From the NCBI RefSeq assembly GCF_009765685.1, contig NZ_LMUY01000010.1:1-57682 (forward strand): DNA of 57,682 nucleotides. Direction: 5' to 3'. Under the pieces are notes generated by a model. The model made no database searches, had not been told where the DNA came from, and was given only the letters and a program-made list of their open reading frames with translations. Source of the DNA: Acidisphaera sp. L21 (GTDB lineage Bacteria > Pseudomonadota > Alphaproteobacteria > Acetobacterales > Acetobacteraceae). Within the stretch, counting starts at the first letter, position 1, and the number at the start of each line of letters is the position of its first letter. Positions 25,917 through 33,807 of this stretch are shown here, piece after piece. Both the position numbers and the translations under genes were made by a program.

Positions 25917-26828
25917 CTACGCTTGCCCATCTGGATCAAGCGGGAACGACCGCAGTTCTTCTTCGATGAAGGTTGCGAATGCCCGCGCCTTCGTGCTGAC
26001 GTTGCGCCCCGTCGGGAATACGGCCCAAAGGTCGATCTGCGGAAGGGACCAGTCCGCCAGCACGCGGACCACGCTTCCGGACACAATCTCGGGCGAGAAC
26101 ATCCATTCCGAGGTGACCGCCAGACCCAACCCCGAGATCACCGCCTCCCGGACGCCTTCGGCTGCCGTCAGGCGAACCCGTCCCTTGAGCGTCACCGCGC
26201 TTTCGGACGTGCCTTGGGTAAAGGTCCATACGATGCCTCCACCACGTCGGTTGTAAATCACCGACTGGTGCGCCGCGAGGTCGGCCGGTGTCACCGGAAT
26301 GCCCGCCTCCTCCAGATAGGCGGGCGCGCCGACGACGATACGCGGGCTGCTGCCGATCTTGCGTGCCGTCAGCGACGAATCCGGCAGGTCTCCCATCCTG
26401 AGTGCAAGGTCGACACCCGCTTCGACCAGGTCGATGTTGCGGTCGTCGAGAAGCATTTCGATGTCGAGTGCAGGATGCATCGCCAGGAATCTGCGTAGGC
26501 GGGGCACGACGTAGAGTCTGGAGAAGGTGACCGCGCCGCCGATCCGCAGGCGGCCGGACAGCGCCGCGCCCGCCGCGCGGGCCTTGAGTTCCGCTTCGTC
26601 AGCCTCTTCGACCGACCGCTTGGCATGCTCGTAAAAGTTCTCGCCCGCCTCGGTCGGCGTGAGGCCTTGCGTCGTACGGAGCAGAAGCCTTACCCCGACC
26701 CGGCCCTCAAGCTGCGCGATGATCTTGGAAATCGCTGGCTGGCCGACACGGAGCTGACGGGCCGCATCCGTAAAAGAACCTGTATCGACGACACGCACAA
26801 AGGCGTCCATGGCGGCCAGGCGGTTCAT
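25917..26828 (-). CDS. LysR-family transcriptional regulator
   Basis: 303 residues from ATG 26828, chosen because GGAGGGG lies about nine bases upstream and the family N-terminus fits (MNRLAAMDAFVRVVDTGSFT). The winged helix-turn-helix is at residues 1-60 (AARQLRVGQPAISKIIAQLE), followed by the periplasmic-binding-like effector domain (LRIGGAVTF and DLALRMGDLPDSSL). It is transcribed divergently from the SDR gene at 27124 with about 295 bases between, the classic LysR arrangement, so it likely controls that gene and itself. Effector unknown. Confidence 0.92.
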   Translation of the reverse strand: MNRLAAMDAFVRVVDTGSFTDAARQLRVGQPAISKIIAQLEGRVGVRLLLRTTQGLTPTEAGENFYEHAKRSVEEADEAELKARAAGAALSGRLRIGGAVTFSRLYVVPRLRRFLAMHPALDIEMLLDDRNIDLVEAGVDLALRMGDLPDSSLTARKIGSSPRIVVGAPAYLEEAGIPVTPADLAAHQSVIYNRRGGGIVWTFTQGTSESAVTLKGRVRLTAAEGVREAVISGLGLAVTSEWMFSPEIVSGSVVRVLADWSLPQIDLWAVFPTGRNVSTKARAFATFIEEELRSFPLDPDGQA

Positions 26829-26969
26829 TCCCATTCCCCTCCGGAATGATGGATATGCCCTTGAATGGTCTTCCCTCGTCAAGTGACACGAGCGCAAGTT
26901 TCGCAGCGTCACTTATTCGGCCGAAATCCTAGCGCTCCTCCTCACTAGGCAGCCGTCCATCCCGGTAGC

Positions 26970-26984
26970 ATTCCAATCAGGAAT
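26970..26984. promoter_or_regulatory. Candidate LysR operator (T-N11-A dyad)
   Basis: ATTCC-AATCA-GGAAT is a perfect five-base dyad that contains the T-N11-A spacing of LysR-type sites. It lies about midway in the 295-base gap between lysR and the SDR gene. It is a pattern match only; such dyads also occur by chance. Confidence 0.4.
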
Positions 26985-27123
26985 AAACGTTAGTCCCGTT
27001 CGTCGGGTACGCGCTGTCTCATGCCTCTCCTATGTTGGAGTTCTGGCGCCGATCCCGGCGCCTGACACCGTGCCGCCCGGTTGACGAGCGGCACGCGACG
27101 ATTGAGATCGAAGGATCGGCAAA

Positions 27124-27861
27124 ATGACCAAAGAACTAGCGGGCAAGGTTGCGGTCGTGACCGGCGCCAGCGCGGGCATCGGCCTCGGCATCGCCAAAGC
27201 GTTCGCCAACCAAGGCGCGCAGGTGTTCATCACCGGTCGCCGCCAGTCGGAATTGGAGAGGGCCGTGGCCGAGATCGGGGGTGGCGCCATCGCTATCCAG
27301 GGCGACGCCGGAGCGCTCACCGACCTCGACCGCCTTTATGCGACCGTCAAGGAGAAGGCCGGGCGGATCGACGTGCTGGCGCTGAACGCCGGGTTCTACG
27401 AGTTCATGAAGCTCGGTGACATCACCGAAGAGCACTTCGACAAGACCTACAACGTCAACGTCAAGGGCCTGCTGTTCGCGTTCCAGAAGGCCCTGCCGCT
27501 ACTGTCGAAAGGAGCATCGGTCATTTTCACCGGCTCGATTGCCGCCTCGATCGGCATTCCCAGCATGTCGGTCTACTCGTCGACCAAGGCGGCGGTCCGC
27601 AATCTGACCCGCGGATGGCTGCTGGACACGAAGGAACTTGGCATCCGCATCAACGTGCTGAGTCCTGGCCACACGCTGACCCCGGGTCTGGAATCACTGA
27701 TCCCGACGGAAGCGCACGCGGGAATCGTCGCCAGGATCCCGCTTTCGCGGCTCGGCACCCCGACGGACCTGGGCAAAGCGGCCGTGTTCCTGGCATCCGA
27801 TGACAGCGCCTACATCACCGGCATCGAGCTTGATGTCGACGGAGGCGTGTCCCAATACTAG
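27124..27861 (+). CDS. Short-chain dehydrogenase/reductase (SDR)
   Basis: A classical NAD(P)-dependent SDR of 245 residues. The cofactor motif is TGASAGIG (Gly14-x3-Gly18-x-Gly20), followed by LALNAGF in place of the usual NNAG, and the active site Tyr151-x3-Lys155 in YSSTKAA with FTGSIAAS upstream. The ITGIELDVDGG ending is standard. AAGGA precedes the ATG. It is divergent from lysR and followed by a strong terminator hairpin, so it forms a single-gene unit. Substrate not predictable. Confidence 0.92.
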   Translation: MTKELAGKVAVVTGASAGIGLGIAKAFANQGAQVFITGRRQSELERAVAEIGGGAIAIQGDAGALTDLDRLYATVKEKAGRIDVLALNAGFYEFMKLGDITEEHFDKTYNVNVKGLLFAFQKALPLLSKGASVIFTGSIAASIGIPSMSVYSSTKAAVRNLTRGWLLDTKELGIRINVLSPGHTLTPGLESLIPTEAHAGIVARIPLSRLGTPTDLGKAAVFLASDDSAYITGIELDVDGGVSQY

Positions 27862-27871
27862 GGGAGGCCCT

Positions 27872-27896
27872 GGAAGAACGATAAGTTCTTCCTTTC
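27872..27896 (+). terminator. Rho-independent terminator after the SDR gene
   Basis: GGAAGAAC-GATAA-GTTCTTCC forms a perfect eight-base stem with a five-base loop, followed by a short T run (CTTTC), eleven bases after the SDR stop. The T-tract is short, so termination may be partial. Confidence 0.7.
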
Positions 27897-27961
27897 GCCG
27901 ACCTGCGGGTTGCGGCGCGCTCTACGCATTGCGGTCGGGACGACACGACACTCGGTCGCAG

Positions 27962-27990
27962 CCCGCAAACCGACGCTGGTTTGCGGGTTT
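27962..27990 (+). terminator. Second hairpin between the two SDR genes
   Basis: CCCGCAAACC-GACGCT-GGTTTGCGGG is a perfect ten-base stem followed by TTTGA. It lies about 50 bases before the next SDR start. It could be a second terminator or a leader structure for the downstream gene; the weak T-tract leaves this open. Confidence 0.5.
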
Positions 27991-28037
27991 GACGCGAGCG
28001 ACCCTCCCGCCGACCCGCCAAATCAGGATCAACGAAT

Positions 28038-28757
28038 ATGGTCGAGCGTACTTTTCTCGTGACCGGCGCTTCGAAGGGCATCGGCCTCGCTATAGCGACG
28101 CATCTCGGCGACATTGGACACCACGTCGTCGGCCTGGCTCGCGAGCCGCTTTCGTCTTTTCCCGGAACACTCGTTTCGATCGACCTCCGCGATGAAAAGG
28201 CTTCAGCGGAGGCATTCAACGAATTGGCGCAACGTCACTCGTTCGATGGAGTGGTGAACAACGCCGGTGCCGCCGCCATGCAGCGGCTCGGCGAGGTCGA
28301 TGTTGGTGTCGTCGACGACCTTATGCGCTTCAACCTTCATCCCTCGATCAATGCCGTCCAGGCGATACTCCCGACGCTGCGCCGCAAGGGCTGGGGACGC
28401 ATCGTCAACATCACCAGCCTAGCGACCTTGGGAATGGTGAACCGAACCGCCTACGCGGCCAGCAAGGCCGCGCTCGGAAGCTTCACGCGTACCTGGGCGC
28501 TGGAGTTGGCGGAGACGGGGATCACCGTCAATTCGGTCGCGCCGGGTCCCGTCGAGACGGAATTGTTCCGCCGCGCCACGCCCGCTGGCAGCGAGGCCGA
28601 GCGCATCTTCCTCGCGAACATTCCGATGCGGCGTTTGGCTCGGCCGGAGGAGATCGCCTCCGCAGTCGCTTTCGTGATGTCGGAGGATGCCAGCTACATC
28701 ACGGGTCAGACCCTGTTCGTCGATGGCGGCGGATCCATCGGAAGGGCCGCCATGTAA
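28038..28757 (+). CDS. Short-chain dehydrogenase/reductase (SDR), FabG-like
   Basis: 239 residues. The cofactor site TGASKGIG has Gly10, Gly14 and Gly16, VNNAG follows near residue 75, and the active site is Tyr139-x3-Lys143 in YAASKAALG after ITSLATLG. The C-terminus SYITGQTLFVDGGG is typical. It is not closely similar to the SDR just upstream, so this is not a recent tandem duplication. The two hairpins before it imply its own promoter. Substrate unknown. Confidence 0.92.
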   Translation: MVERTFLVTGASKGIGLAIATHLGDIGHHVVGLAREPLSSFPGTLVSIDLRDEKASAEAFNELAQRHSFDGVVNNAGAAAMQRLGEVDVGVVDDLMRFNLHPSINAVQAILPTLRRKGWGRIVNITSLATLGMVNRTAYAASKAALGSFTRTWALELAETGITVNSVAPGPVETELFRRATPAGSEAERIFLANIPMRRLARPEEIASAVAFVMSEDASYITGQTLFVDGGGSIGRAAM

Positions 28758-28916
28758 GCGAAAGCCGAGCCGTTTCGCTGCGCGGGGATCACACCGAGGT
28801 GGCCATTCTGGTGGGTTTCTGCACGCTCGGTTGGGTCATGCCGTCGTGGGTGGCATAATGATGGACAACGCAACTCGGCACCGACTCAATCTGCAGGCGT
28901 TGCTTCTTTTCGGTTC

Positions 28917-29252
28917 CTAGCGACCCGCCCGGATGACGGCTCCCATCTCGCCAGCCTGCGCCGTCCCCCAGTCGTAAAGTGACTGCAGCACCGGTCTCAG
29001 TGACGCCCCCCTCATGCTCAAACCGTAGCCGCCGCCGCCGTCCGCGTCTCGTTCAACCAATCCTGCCTGCTGCAGATCCGCCAAGCGTTCGGTTAGCACC
29101 TTGTCGCTGATCTGCGGGATGAGCCGACGCAGTTCCCCATACCGCAAGGGGCCATCCTTCAGCCGCGCCAGGATAACCGGCTTCCATTTGCCGCCCAAAA
29201 CTTGGACGCTCAATTCGACGGGGCAACCGAAAGTCTTCGGCAAACGCTTCAC
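28917..29252 (-). CDS. HxlR-family winged-helix transcriptional regulator
   Basis: 111 residues. CPVELSVQVLGGKWKPVILARL near the N-terminus is the HxlR signature (Cys then GGKW). RYGELRRLIPQISDKVLTERL is the recognition helix region and VERDADGGG the wing. Family members respond to aldehydes, quinones or disulfide stress, and the N-terminal Cys can be a sensor. It is divergent from the reductase/isochorismatase-like operon, with 86 bases between starts, and probably controls it. An ACCA-AG-TGGT dyad (about 29279-29288) is the only repeat I noticed. Confidence 0.9.
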   Translation of the reverse strand: MKRLPKTFGCPVELSVQVLGGKWKPVILARLKDGPLRYGELRRLIPQISDKVLTERLADLQQAGLVERDADGGGGYGLSMRGASLRPVLQSLYDWGTAQAGEMGAVIRAGR

Positions 29253-29338
29253 GGACGGACCCTCCCGCTCGGACTACGAACCAAGTGGTGCGTTGAACGC
29301 AAGCCCACCCATCGCCCAGTCTGCGGCCGGGAACGTCC

Positions 29339-30013
29339 GTGGGGTCGAAAGTGGATGGATTGAAGATCGCCATTCTGGGTGCCGGTAACGTCGGCGGCGC
29401 GCTCGGTCGCGGCTGGTCGCGCGTCGGGCACACCATAGCCTACGGGGTGGTGGACCCGGGCACTGCCAAACACGGTCCCATCGCCGACGCGGCCGGTGGG
29501 GCGGAGGTCGCAACCGTGCTCAAGGCAACCATTGGAGCCGACGTGGTCGTGCTAGCGCTCCCGTTCGCAGCGGTGCCGGGCGCGTTGGAAGCTGCTGGCG
29601 ACCTGGCCGGTCGAGTGATCGTGGACGTGACGAACCCGATGCGAATGGGATCTGCCGGGCTGGAGTTGGCCATGGGCTTCGACGCTTCCGCCGCCGAGCA
29701 GGTGGCCCGGCTGGCTCCGGGCGCGTCGGTTTACAAGACATTGAACCAAGTCGGCTTCGAGGTGATGGAGGACACCGGCCGTTTCCCCATCGCCCCCTTG
29801 ATGTTCGTGGCCGGGGACGACGACGGTCGCAAACCGCTAGTGCTCGGGATGGTGGCCGACCTCGGCTTTCACGCGGTGGATGCGGGAGGACTGAAGGCGG
29901 CCCGGCTCCTGGAGCCGCTCGGTGCTCTCTGGATCCACATGGCCATCAATCGCGAAGCCGGACGCGACGTCGCCTTCGCCTTTTCCACTCGCGGCGAGGC
30001 ATCACGCCCATGA
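29339..30013 (+). CDS. NAD(P)-binding reductase of the F420 oxidoreductase/NADPH-dependent type
   Basis: About 224 residues from GTG 29339; GTG 29351 is an alternative. The Rossmann motif ILGAGNVGGALG is at the N-terminus, then VVLALPFAAVPGAL and VDVTNPM, as in NADP-dependent F420 reductases and related pyrroline-5-carboxylate-reductase-like proteins. YKTLNQVGFEVM is also typical. Alphaproteobacteria generally lack F420, so a different acceptor is likely. The stop overlaps the isochorismatase-like gene by four bases (ATGA). Confidence 0.85.
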   Translation: MGSKVDGLKIAILGAGNVGGALGRGWSRVGHTIAYGVVDPGTAKHGPIADAAGGAEVATVLKATIGADVVVLALPFAAVPGALEAAGDLAGRVIVDVTNPMRMGSAGLELAMGFDASAAEQVARLAPGASVYKTLNQVGFEVMEDTGRFPIAPLMFVAGDDDGRKPLVLGMVADLGFHAVDAGGLKAARLLEPLGALWIHMAINREAGRDVAFAFSTRGEASRP

Positions 30014-30651
30014 AGACCCAACACGGCCTGGACGTCCTGACCGGTCTCTCCGACCTCTGCCGCCCCGACCGCATGGCTCTGGTGGTCTACGACATGCAGA
30101 TCGGCATCGTAAGCCAAGTCGCGGACGGCGCCACCATTATCGAGAAGGCGGCCGGGGTTCTCGCCGCAGCCCGAGCAGCCGATGTTCGCGTGATCTTCAC
30201 CCGCCACATGTCATTGCCGCCCAAATTAACGGGGCATTTCGGCTACCGGCAAGCCATGGCGTGGCAGAAGGTCACCGATCCGAACGCGGTTCGCCCCTGG
30301 TTCCTGCGGGATAGCCCCGGCTTCGGCATCGTCCCAGAATTGGTGCCGCGCGAGGACGAGGTGGTGCTCGACAAACTGGGCTTTTCCGCCTTCGAGGGCA
30401 CGCCGATGGCCACCATTCTGCGGGATTGCGGTTTGATGGCGTTCGCAATCGTGGGGATCGCGACTGAGATCGGGATCGAGCCAACGGTCCGCCACGGCGC
30501 GGATTTGGGCCTCATCCCAATCGTAGTCCAAGACGCGTGCGGCGCCGGACACGCCGAAGCTGGGCGGCGCAGCGTAGAGAGCATGACTTTCATGGGCGAC
30601 GCCATAATGACTTCCGTGACGAGCATTGTAGATGCATTCGCCGCCCGGTGA
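30010..30651 (+). CDS. Isochorismatase-like cysteine-hydrolase-fold protein lacking the catalytic Cys
   Basis: 213 residues with the isochorismatase fold. Asp28 (VVYDMQIG) and Lys122 (VLDKLGFSAF) of the D-K-C triad are present. At the place of the nucleophile, where the family reads T-x-x-C-V-x-x-T, this protein has TEIGIEPT with Gly155. Unless the alignment is off, it cannot use a thiol. True isochorismatases also lack this Cys and act on a vinyl ether, so hydrolysis of another bond is possible. It is coupled to the upstream reductase by ATGA and probably controlled by HxlR. Substrate unknown. Confidence 0.85.
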   Translation: MKTQHGLDVLTGLSDLCRPDRMALVVYDMQIGIVSQVADGATIIEKAAGVLAAARAADVRVIFTRHMSLPPKLTGHFGYRQAMAWQKVTDPNAVRPWFLRDSPGFGIVPELVPREDEVVLDKLGFSAFEGTPMATILRDCGLMAFAIVGIATEIGIEPTVRHGADLGLIPIVVQDACGAGHAEAGRRSVESMTFMGDAIMTSVTSIVDAFAAR

Positions 30652-30790
30652 AGCAAACGCATCCGTGCAGGGCGGTAGCGTCTCGCTCGTATTCCGACCA
30701 AAGCGCCTGCGGACGGCAGATAGCCCAACCATTTTGAAAGACAATCCGACGACAACATTGCATGGCGATTAGCCGCAAGATTGCGTCGCT

Positions 30791-31834
30791 TCATCGGTTA
30801 GGGAAAGTTCTTCCGATCCGGGAATACCTCGATCTCTCCGCAGTCTGCTTGCTGCCGTGAGTGACCGACCCACTGACCACCCTGCAACCGTAGGGTCTCG
30901 TAGACCGAGATCGGCTGCGACCCCCGTTTCCCCTGCAACCGACAACTTCGATTTCATCTGCGCCGCTGCGGCCGGCAACGACCTTCCACCCGGCGTGCAG
31001 CGTTTGCGCCAAGTTGATCTCGACAGACTTGCGCTCGTAGTCGCTGAGATAGTGCAGGGGTTCGAGCTTTGCCGCCGAAGGCACGAGGATCGTGGTGTCC
31101 GGACCGCTGAAGCCACCTGCGCCGGTGCTGTAGTCGACCGTCAGGAAGAAGGTTGGTGCGGGCATTCCGCGCAAGGGAGCAGGCTTTATCTCTGCTAGGG
31201 GTTCGGTGAAGGCCTTCTCCGCGGCGACGGCACCCGAAGGATCCACCAAGCGCAAGCGGGCATTCCGGAATGGATGCTCTGCAAACTCGCGTGCTTGCGA
31301 ACTTCCGGGATCGAATAAAATGTCGGGGTCGTCGGCTTGACCCCACATCTGCTTGCGCATCGCCGAGCTAATCCCACTGTCTTCGAGGATGACGAAAGTC
31401 TCTCCATTCGGCATCCCGGCCGGTATTTGTTCCGCGACATGGTAACCAGCCGGGATGCCATTCGGCGATGTCGATGACCCTTCGGCATCGTTGGCGTGCG
31501 CGAAATCGATGTTCGGGACTGTATACGCGTCACCGATTCCGGACGGATAAAGCACGACAGATGTGTTCTTATACGACCGCTGGACCGACACGACTGCGGC
31601 GGGCGGGATGTCGATGCATCCTCCTGCGGACGCCGCAGCAAGGTCCTCGCTCCGCCCTGGATGGGCATGCGTTCGGCTGTCGCCGTCGCTCAGGGTCAGC
31701 TTGCCAAGGATTTCGGGCGACTTGCACATGATGCCTGGCTTGCGTGCGACCAGTTCGTCGGCCACTGCAGGCGAGGATACGGCGGCTATCCCAGGAGCCG
31801 CGAATACCAGGGAACCGTAGTTCATGGCGTCCAT
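30791..31834 (-). CDS. Hypothetical exported protein with an apparent C-terminal frameshift
   Basis: Starts at ATG 31834 or 31825; the N-terminus has a signal-like segment (YGSLVFAAPGIAAVSSPAVA). The open frame reads on upstream to 32083, but that part does not look coding. I do not recognise the body, which includes SYKNTSVVLYPSGIGDAYTV, MWGQADDPDILFDPGSSQ and FLTVDYSTGAGGFSGPDTT. Near 30930 a GGGGAAACGGGGG run appears one G short. Restoring it gives RGKRGSQPISVYETLRLQ then GGQWVGHSR and a stop at 30798, which looks more natural than the arginine/serine-rich tail of the present frame. Either a recent mutation or a sequence error. Confidence 0.6.
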   Translation of the reverse strand: MDAMNYGSLVFAAPGIAAVSSPAVADELVARKPGIMCKSPEILGKLTLSDGDSRTHAHPGRSEDLAAASAGGCIDIPPAAVVSVQRSYKNTSVVLYPSGIGDAYTVPNIDFAHANDAEGSSTSPNGIPAGYHVAEQIPAGMPNGETFVILEDSGISSAMRKQMWGQADDPDILFDPGSSQAREFAEHPFRNARLRLVDPSGAVAAEKAFTEPLAEIKPAPLRGMPAPTFFLTVDYSTGAGGFSGPDTTILVPSAAKLEPLHYLSDYERKSVEINLAQTLHAGWKVVAGRSGADEIEVVGCRGNGGRSRSRSTRPYGCRVVSGSVTHGSKQTAERSRYSRIGRTFPNR

Positions 31835-32086
31835 CCACGAAGGCAACTCGTCCACGCGAGCTTTCGACGTGCGGGAACGCCGAGCGCTTATTTGGAGTTT
31901 CCCATCCGCTTTGGCAAATTCAGGATTGTCGCCTGAACCTGAAATCGTCCTTGACGCATGACGCGCCGGCGATCCAGACGCGGGGGCGGGTTGAGGGTTC
32001 CAGGCCGAGCGAGAGGTCCGAAAAACATGGCCCGAAGGCCTGACGACCACCGGCAAGCGGCGCACCCGCCGCCGGTGGCCCACCCT

Positions 32087-33196
32087 TCAGGCTCCGTGGA
32101 GCGCTTTCGGCTGGTGCATCGGGCAGCCGTTGTGCTGTCCCCTGAAGGTCGCCGAACTTGTGTAGGTGGTATTGCGCGAGCGCATGATCCCGCCCAACGG
32201 CCGGTGGGCGGCCAAACCGTGCCACGGCCCGAATGCCATTCCGTCGTCGATGGATTTGACACCATCGTCGCTCCACGAAGCTTGCGGCTTCACCGTCAAA
32301 CGAGCGACAGGCTGATAGGGACTTTCATCTTCCGGCCAAATCACGGAGGCATCCTCAATCGGCATCGTCTCCGGGTTCGTCAGCAACTGCACGCGAAGTT
32401 CCCATTCACCGCCGTTCACCGCGAAATGGGCTGCCACCGCGTCGCGAAGCGCGTCCGGATTATCGTTTACTTCAACGGGCGCGCCGGTCTGCTTCGATAG
32501 GTCGAAGATCGGAAACACGCCGATCTTGGCGACGTAATCTCCGTAGAGCAGCGGAGCTTGCGAATAGTAGGTCTCGCCGAGAATGTTCGTCTCGGGTTGG
32601 CCACCCATCGTCGTGACCGTCGGGCTTTTGCCTCCGAAGGCTTCGAGCAACGACTCCGTGCCCCTTGCCACGGCCGACAGCATTTTTTTTGCCCCCTCCG
32701 CCTTGTCCGTCGTGGCAGCCAGCATCTTGAGGTTGGCGAGGAATTTCTTGGGATCAGGCGCGCTGAACGCCGGGGCGTTGGCCATGACGAAATCCTGGGT
32801 GACGTCGTCCTCGCCGCCGGGCAGTCGGGCACCCTCGACGCCAACCACCTTGATTGCGAGACCGCGCGGCGTGGAAACGCTGTCGTCGAGGACGTCGCCA
32901 GGGATTGTCGAGAACCGCATGGCGACCTCGTATTCGGCCGCTTCCGCGAACAGTCCTTGGGCAAGTTCAGCGGGCAAGTTGTCGAGAACAGTCAGCTTGC
33001 CGCGCAGAAGACCATGGCCCTTCGCGTGAACGCTGCGCGTGGCGTGACCGGAGTTCTCAAAGGTTGTCTGGCTGATCTTACCCAGGGTTTCGGTGAGGCT
33101 CTGAATGGTCTGCGCCTCGTCATCGGCGGGCTGTTCCATGTCCGGGGTGTAGCGGAGGGGCTGGGCGAGCATGCCTGACATTGGATGTCTCTTCAT
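32087..33196 (-). CDS. Catalase-family protein
   Basis: A short catalase-related haem protein of 369 residues from ATG 33196 (33181 is also possible). Family features are the GHATRSVHAKGHG segment, where the distal His is expected, AEYEVAMRFSTIPGDVLDDS, STPRGLAIKVVGVEG and DFVMANAPAFSAPDPKKF. This is the small catalase-like group often annotated as catalase family rather than true KatA, and activity may be peroxidase-like. The C-terminal RPLGGIMRSRNTTY is conserved in the group. It is followed on the same strand by the frameshifted hypothetical. Confidence 0.83.
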   Translation of the reverse strand: MKRHPMSGMLAQPLRYTPDMEQPADDEAQTIQSLTETLGKISQTTFENSGHATRSVHAKGHGLLRGKLTVLDNLPAELAQGLFAEAAEYEVAMRFSTIPGDVLDDSVSTPRGLAIKVVGVEGARLPGGEDDVTQDFVMANAPAFSAPDPKKFLANLKMLAATTDKAEGAKKMLSAVARGTESLLEAFGGKSPTVTTMGGQPETNILGETYYSQAPLLYGDYVAKIGVFPIFDLSKQTGAPVEVNDNPDALRDAVAAHFAVNGGEWELRVQLLTNPETMPIEDASVIWPEDESPYQPVARLTVKPQASWSDDGVKSIDDGMAFGPWHGLAAHRPLGGIMRSRNTTYTSSATFRGQHNGCPMHQPKALHGA

Positions 33197-33357
33197 GAAT
33201 GGGTCTGGTCTGGAACGCCCGTCCCGTGCCGAAGATCCTGGGTGTGCCAGGCTTTTGTGCGCGATGCGGAGATTTCCCACATTTGAAGCGCGTCCGTTCC
33301 CATCACGGAAGGGATTTTACGCCGAAGCGCAGCCTGGGGTTAGCGACGACGCGCGAC

Positions 33358-33735
33358 CTATCCTTTTAAGCCGTCCGTAAGTTTGCTGACAGCCTCGGAA
33401 AGTTCGGCCATGGTAAATGGCTTGCGCAACGCGGTGTAAGGCTCCGGTGCCCCCGCTGCGGTCAAGAGGTCGGATCGGGCGGACACGAACAGCAACGGTA
33501 TTGCTGGGTGCCTGGCCCGAGCACGACGCGCGACTTCGACCCCGTCGAAGCCGGGCATGTGGAAGTCGGTGACGATGAGCCGCACATCATCCGGCGAATC
33601 CATCAAGCGGAACGCATCCGTGCCGTCTTTGGCCTCCAAAACCTCGTAGCCGTCCTCCTGAAGGGTATCCACCATGAGCATGCGGACGATCGCATCGTCT
33701 TCCGCCACCAACGCTCTCAACGCGGTCCGGGTCAT
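33358..33735 (-). CDS. Single-domain response regulator
   Basis: A stand-alone receiver of 125 residues from ATG 33735. The acidic pocket is Asp13-Asp14, the phosphorylation site Asp57 in LIVTDFHMPG, and the switch residues are Ser85 and Lys105 (RKPF). There is no output domain, so it acts through protein contacts as CheY/DivK-like regulators do. It lies about 70 bases downstream of the large hybrid kinase on the same strand and is its likely partner. Confidence 0.9.
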   Translation of the reverse strand: MTRTALRALVAEDDAIVRMLMVDTLQEDGYEVLEAKDGTDAFRLMDSPDDVRLIVTDFHMPGFDGVEVARRARARHPAIPLLFVSARSDLLTAAGAPEPYTALRKPFTMAELSEAVSKLTDGLKG

Positions 33736-33807
33736 TGCACGTATCCAGAATTGAGACTGCACAACTCAAACGGTCGACGAAAGGCAGCATCCCTCGCGGA
33801 ACGGTGA

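Noticed and set aside
31835-32083. N-terminal extension of the hypothetical at 30.8-31.8 kb
   Set aside because: Low-complexity Arg/Ser/Pro sequence with no ribosome-binding site; a signal-like start exists at 31834/31825.
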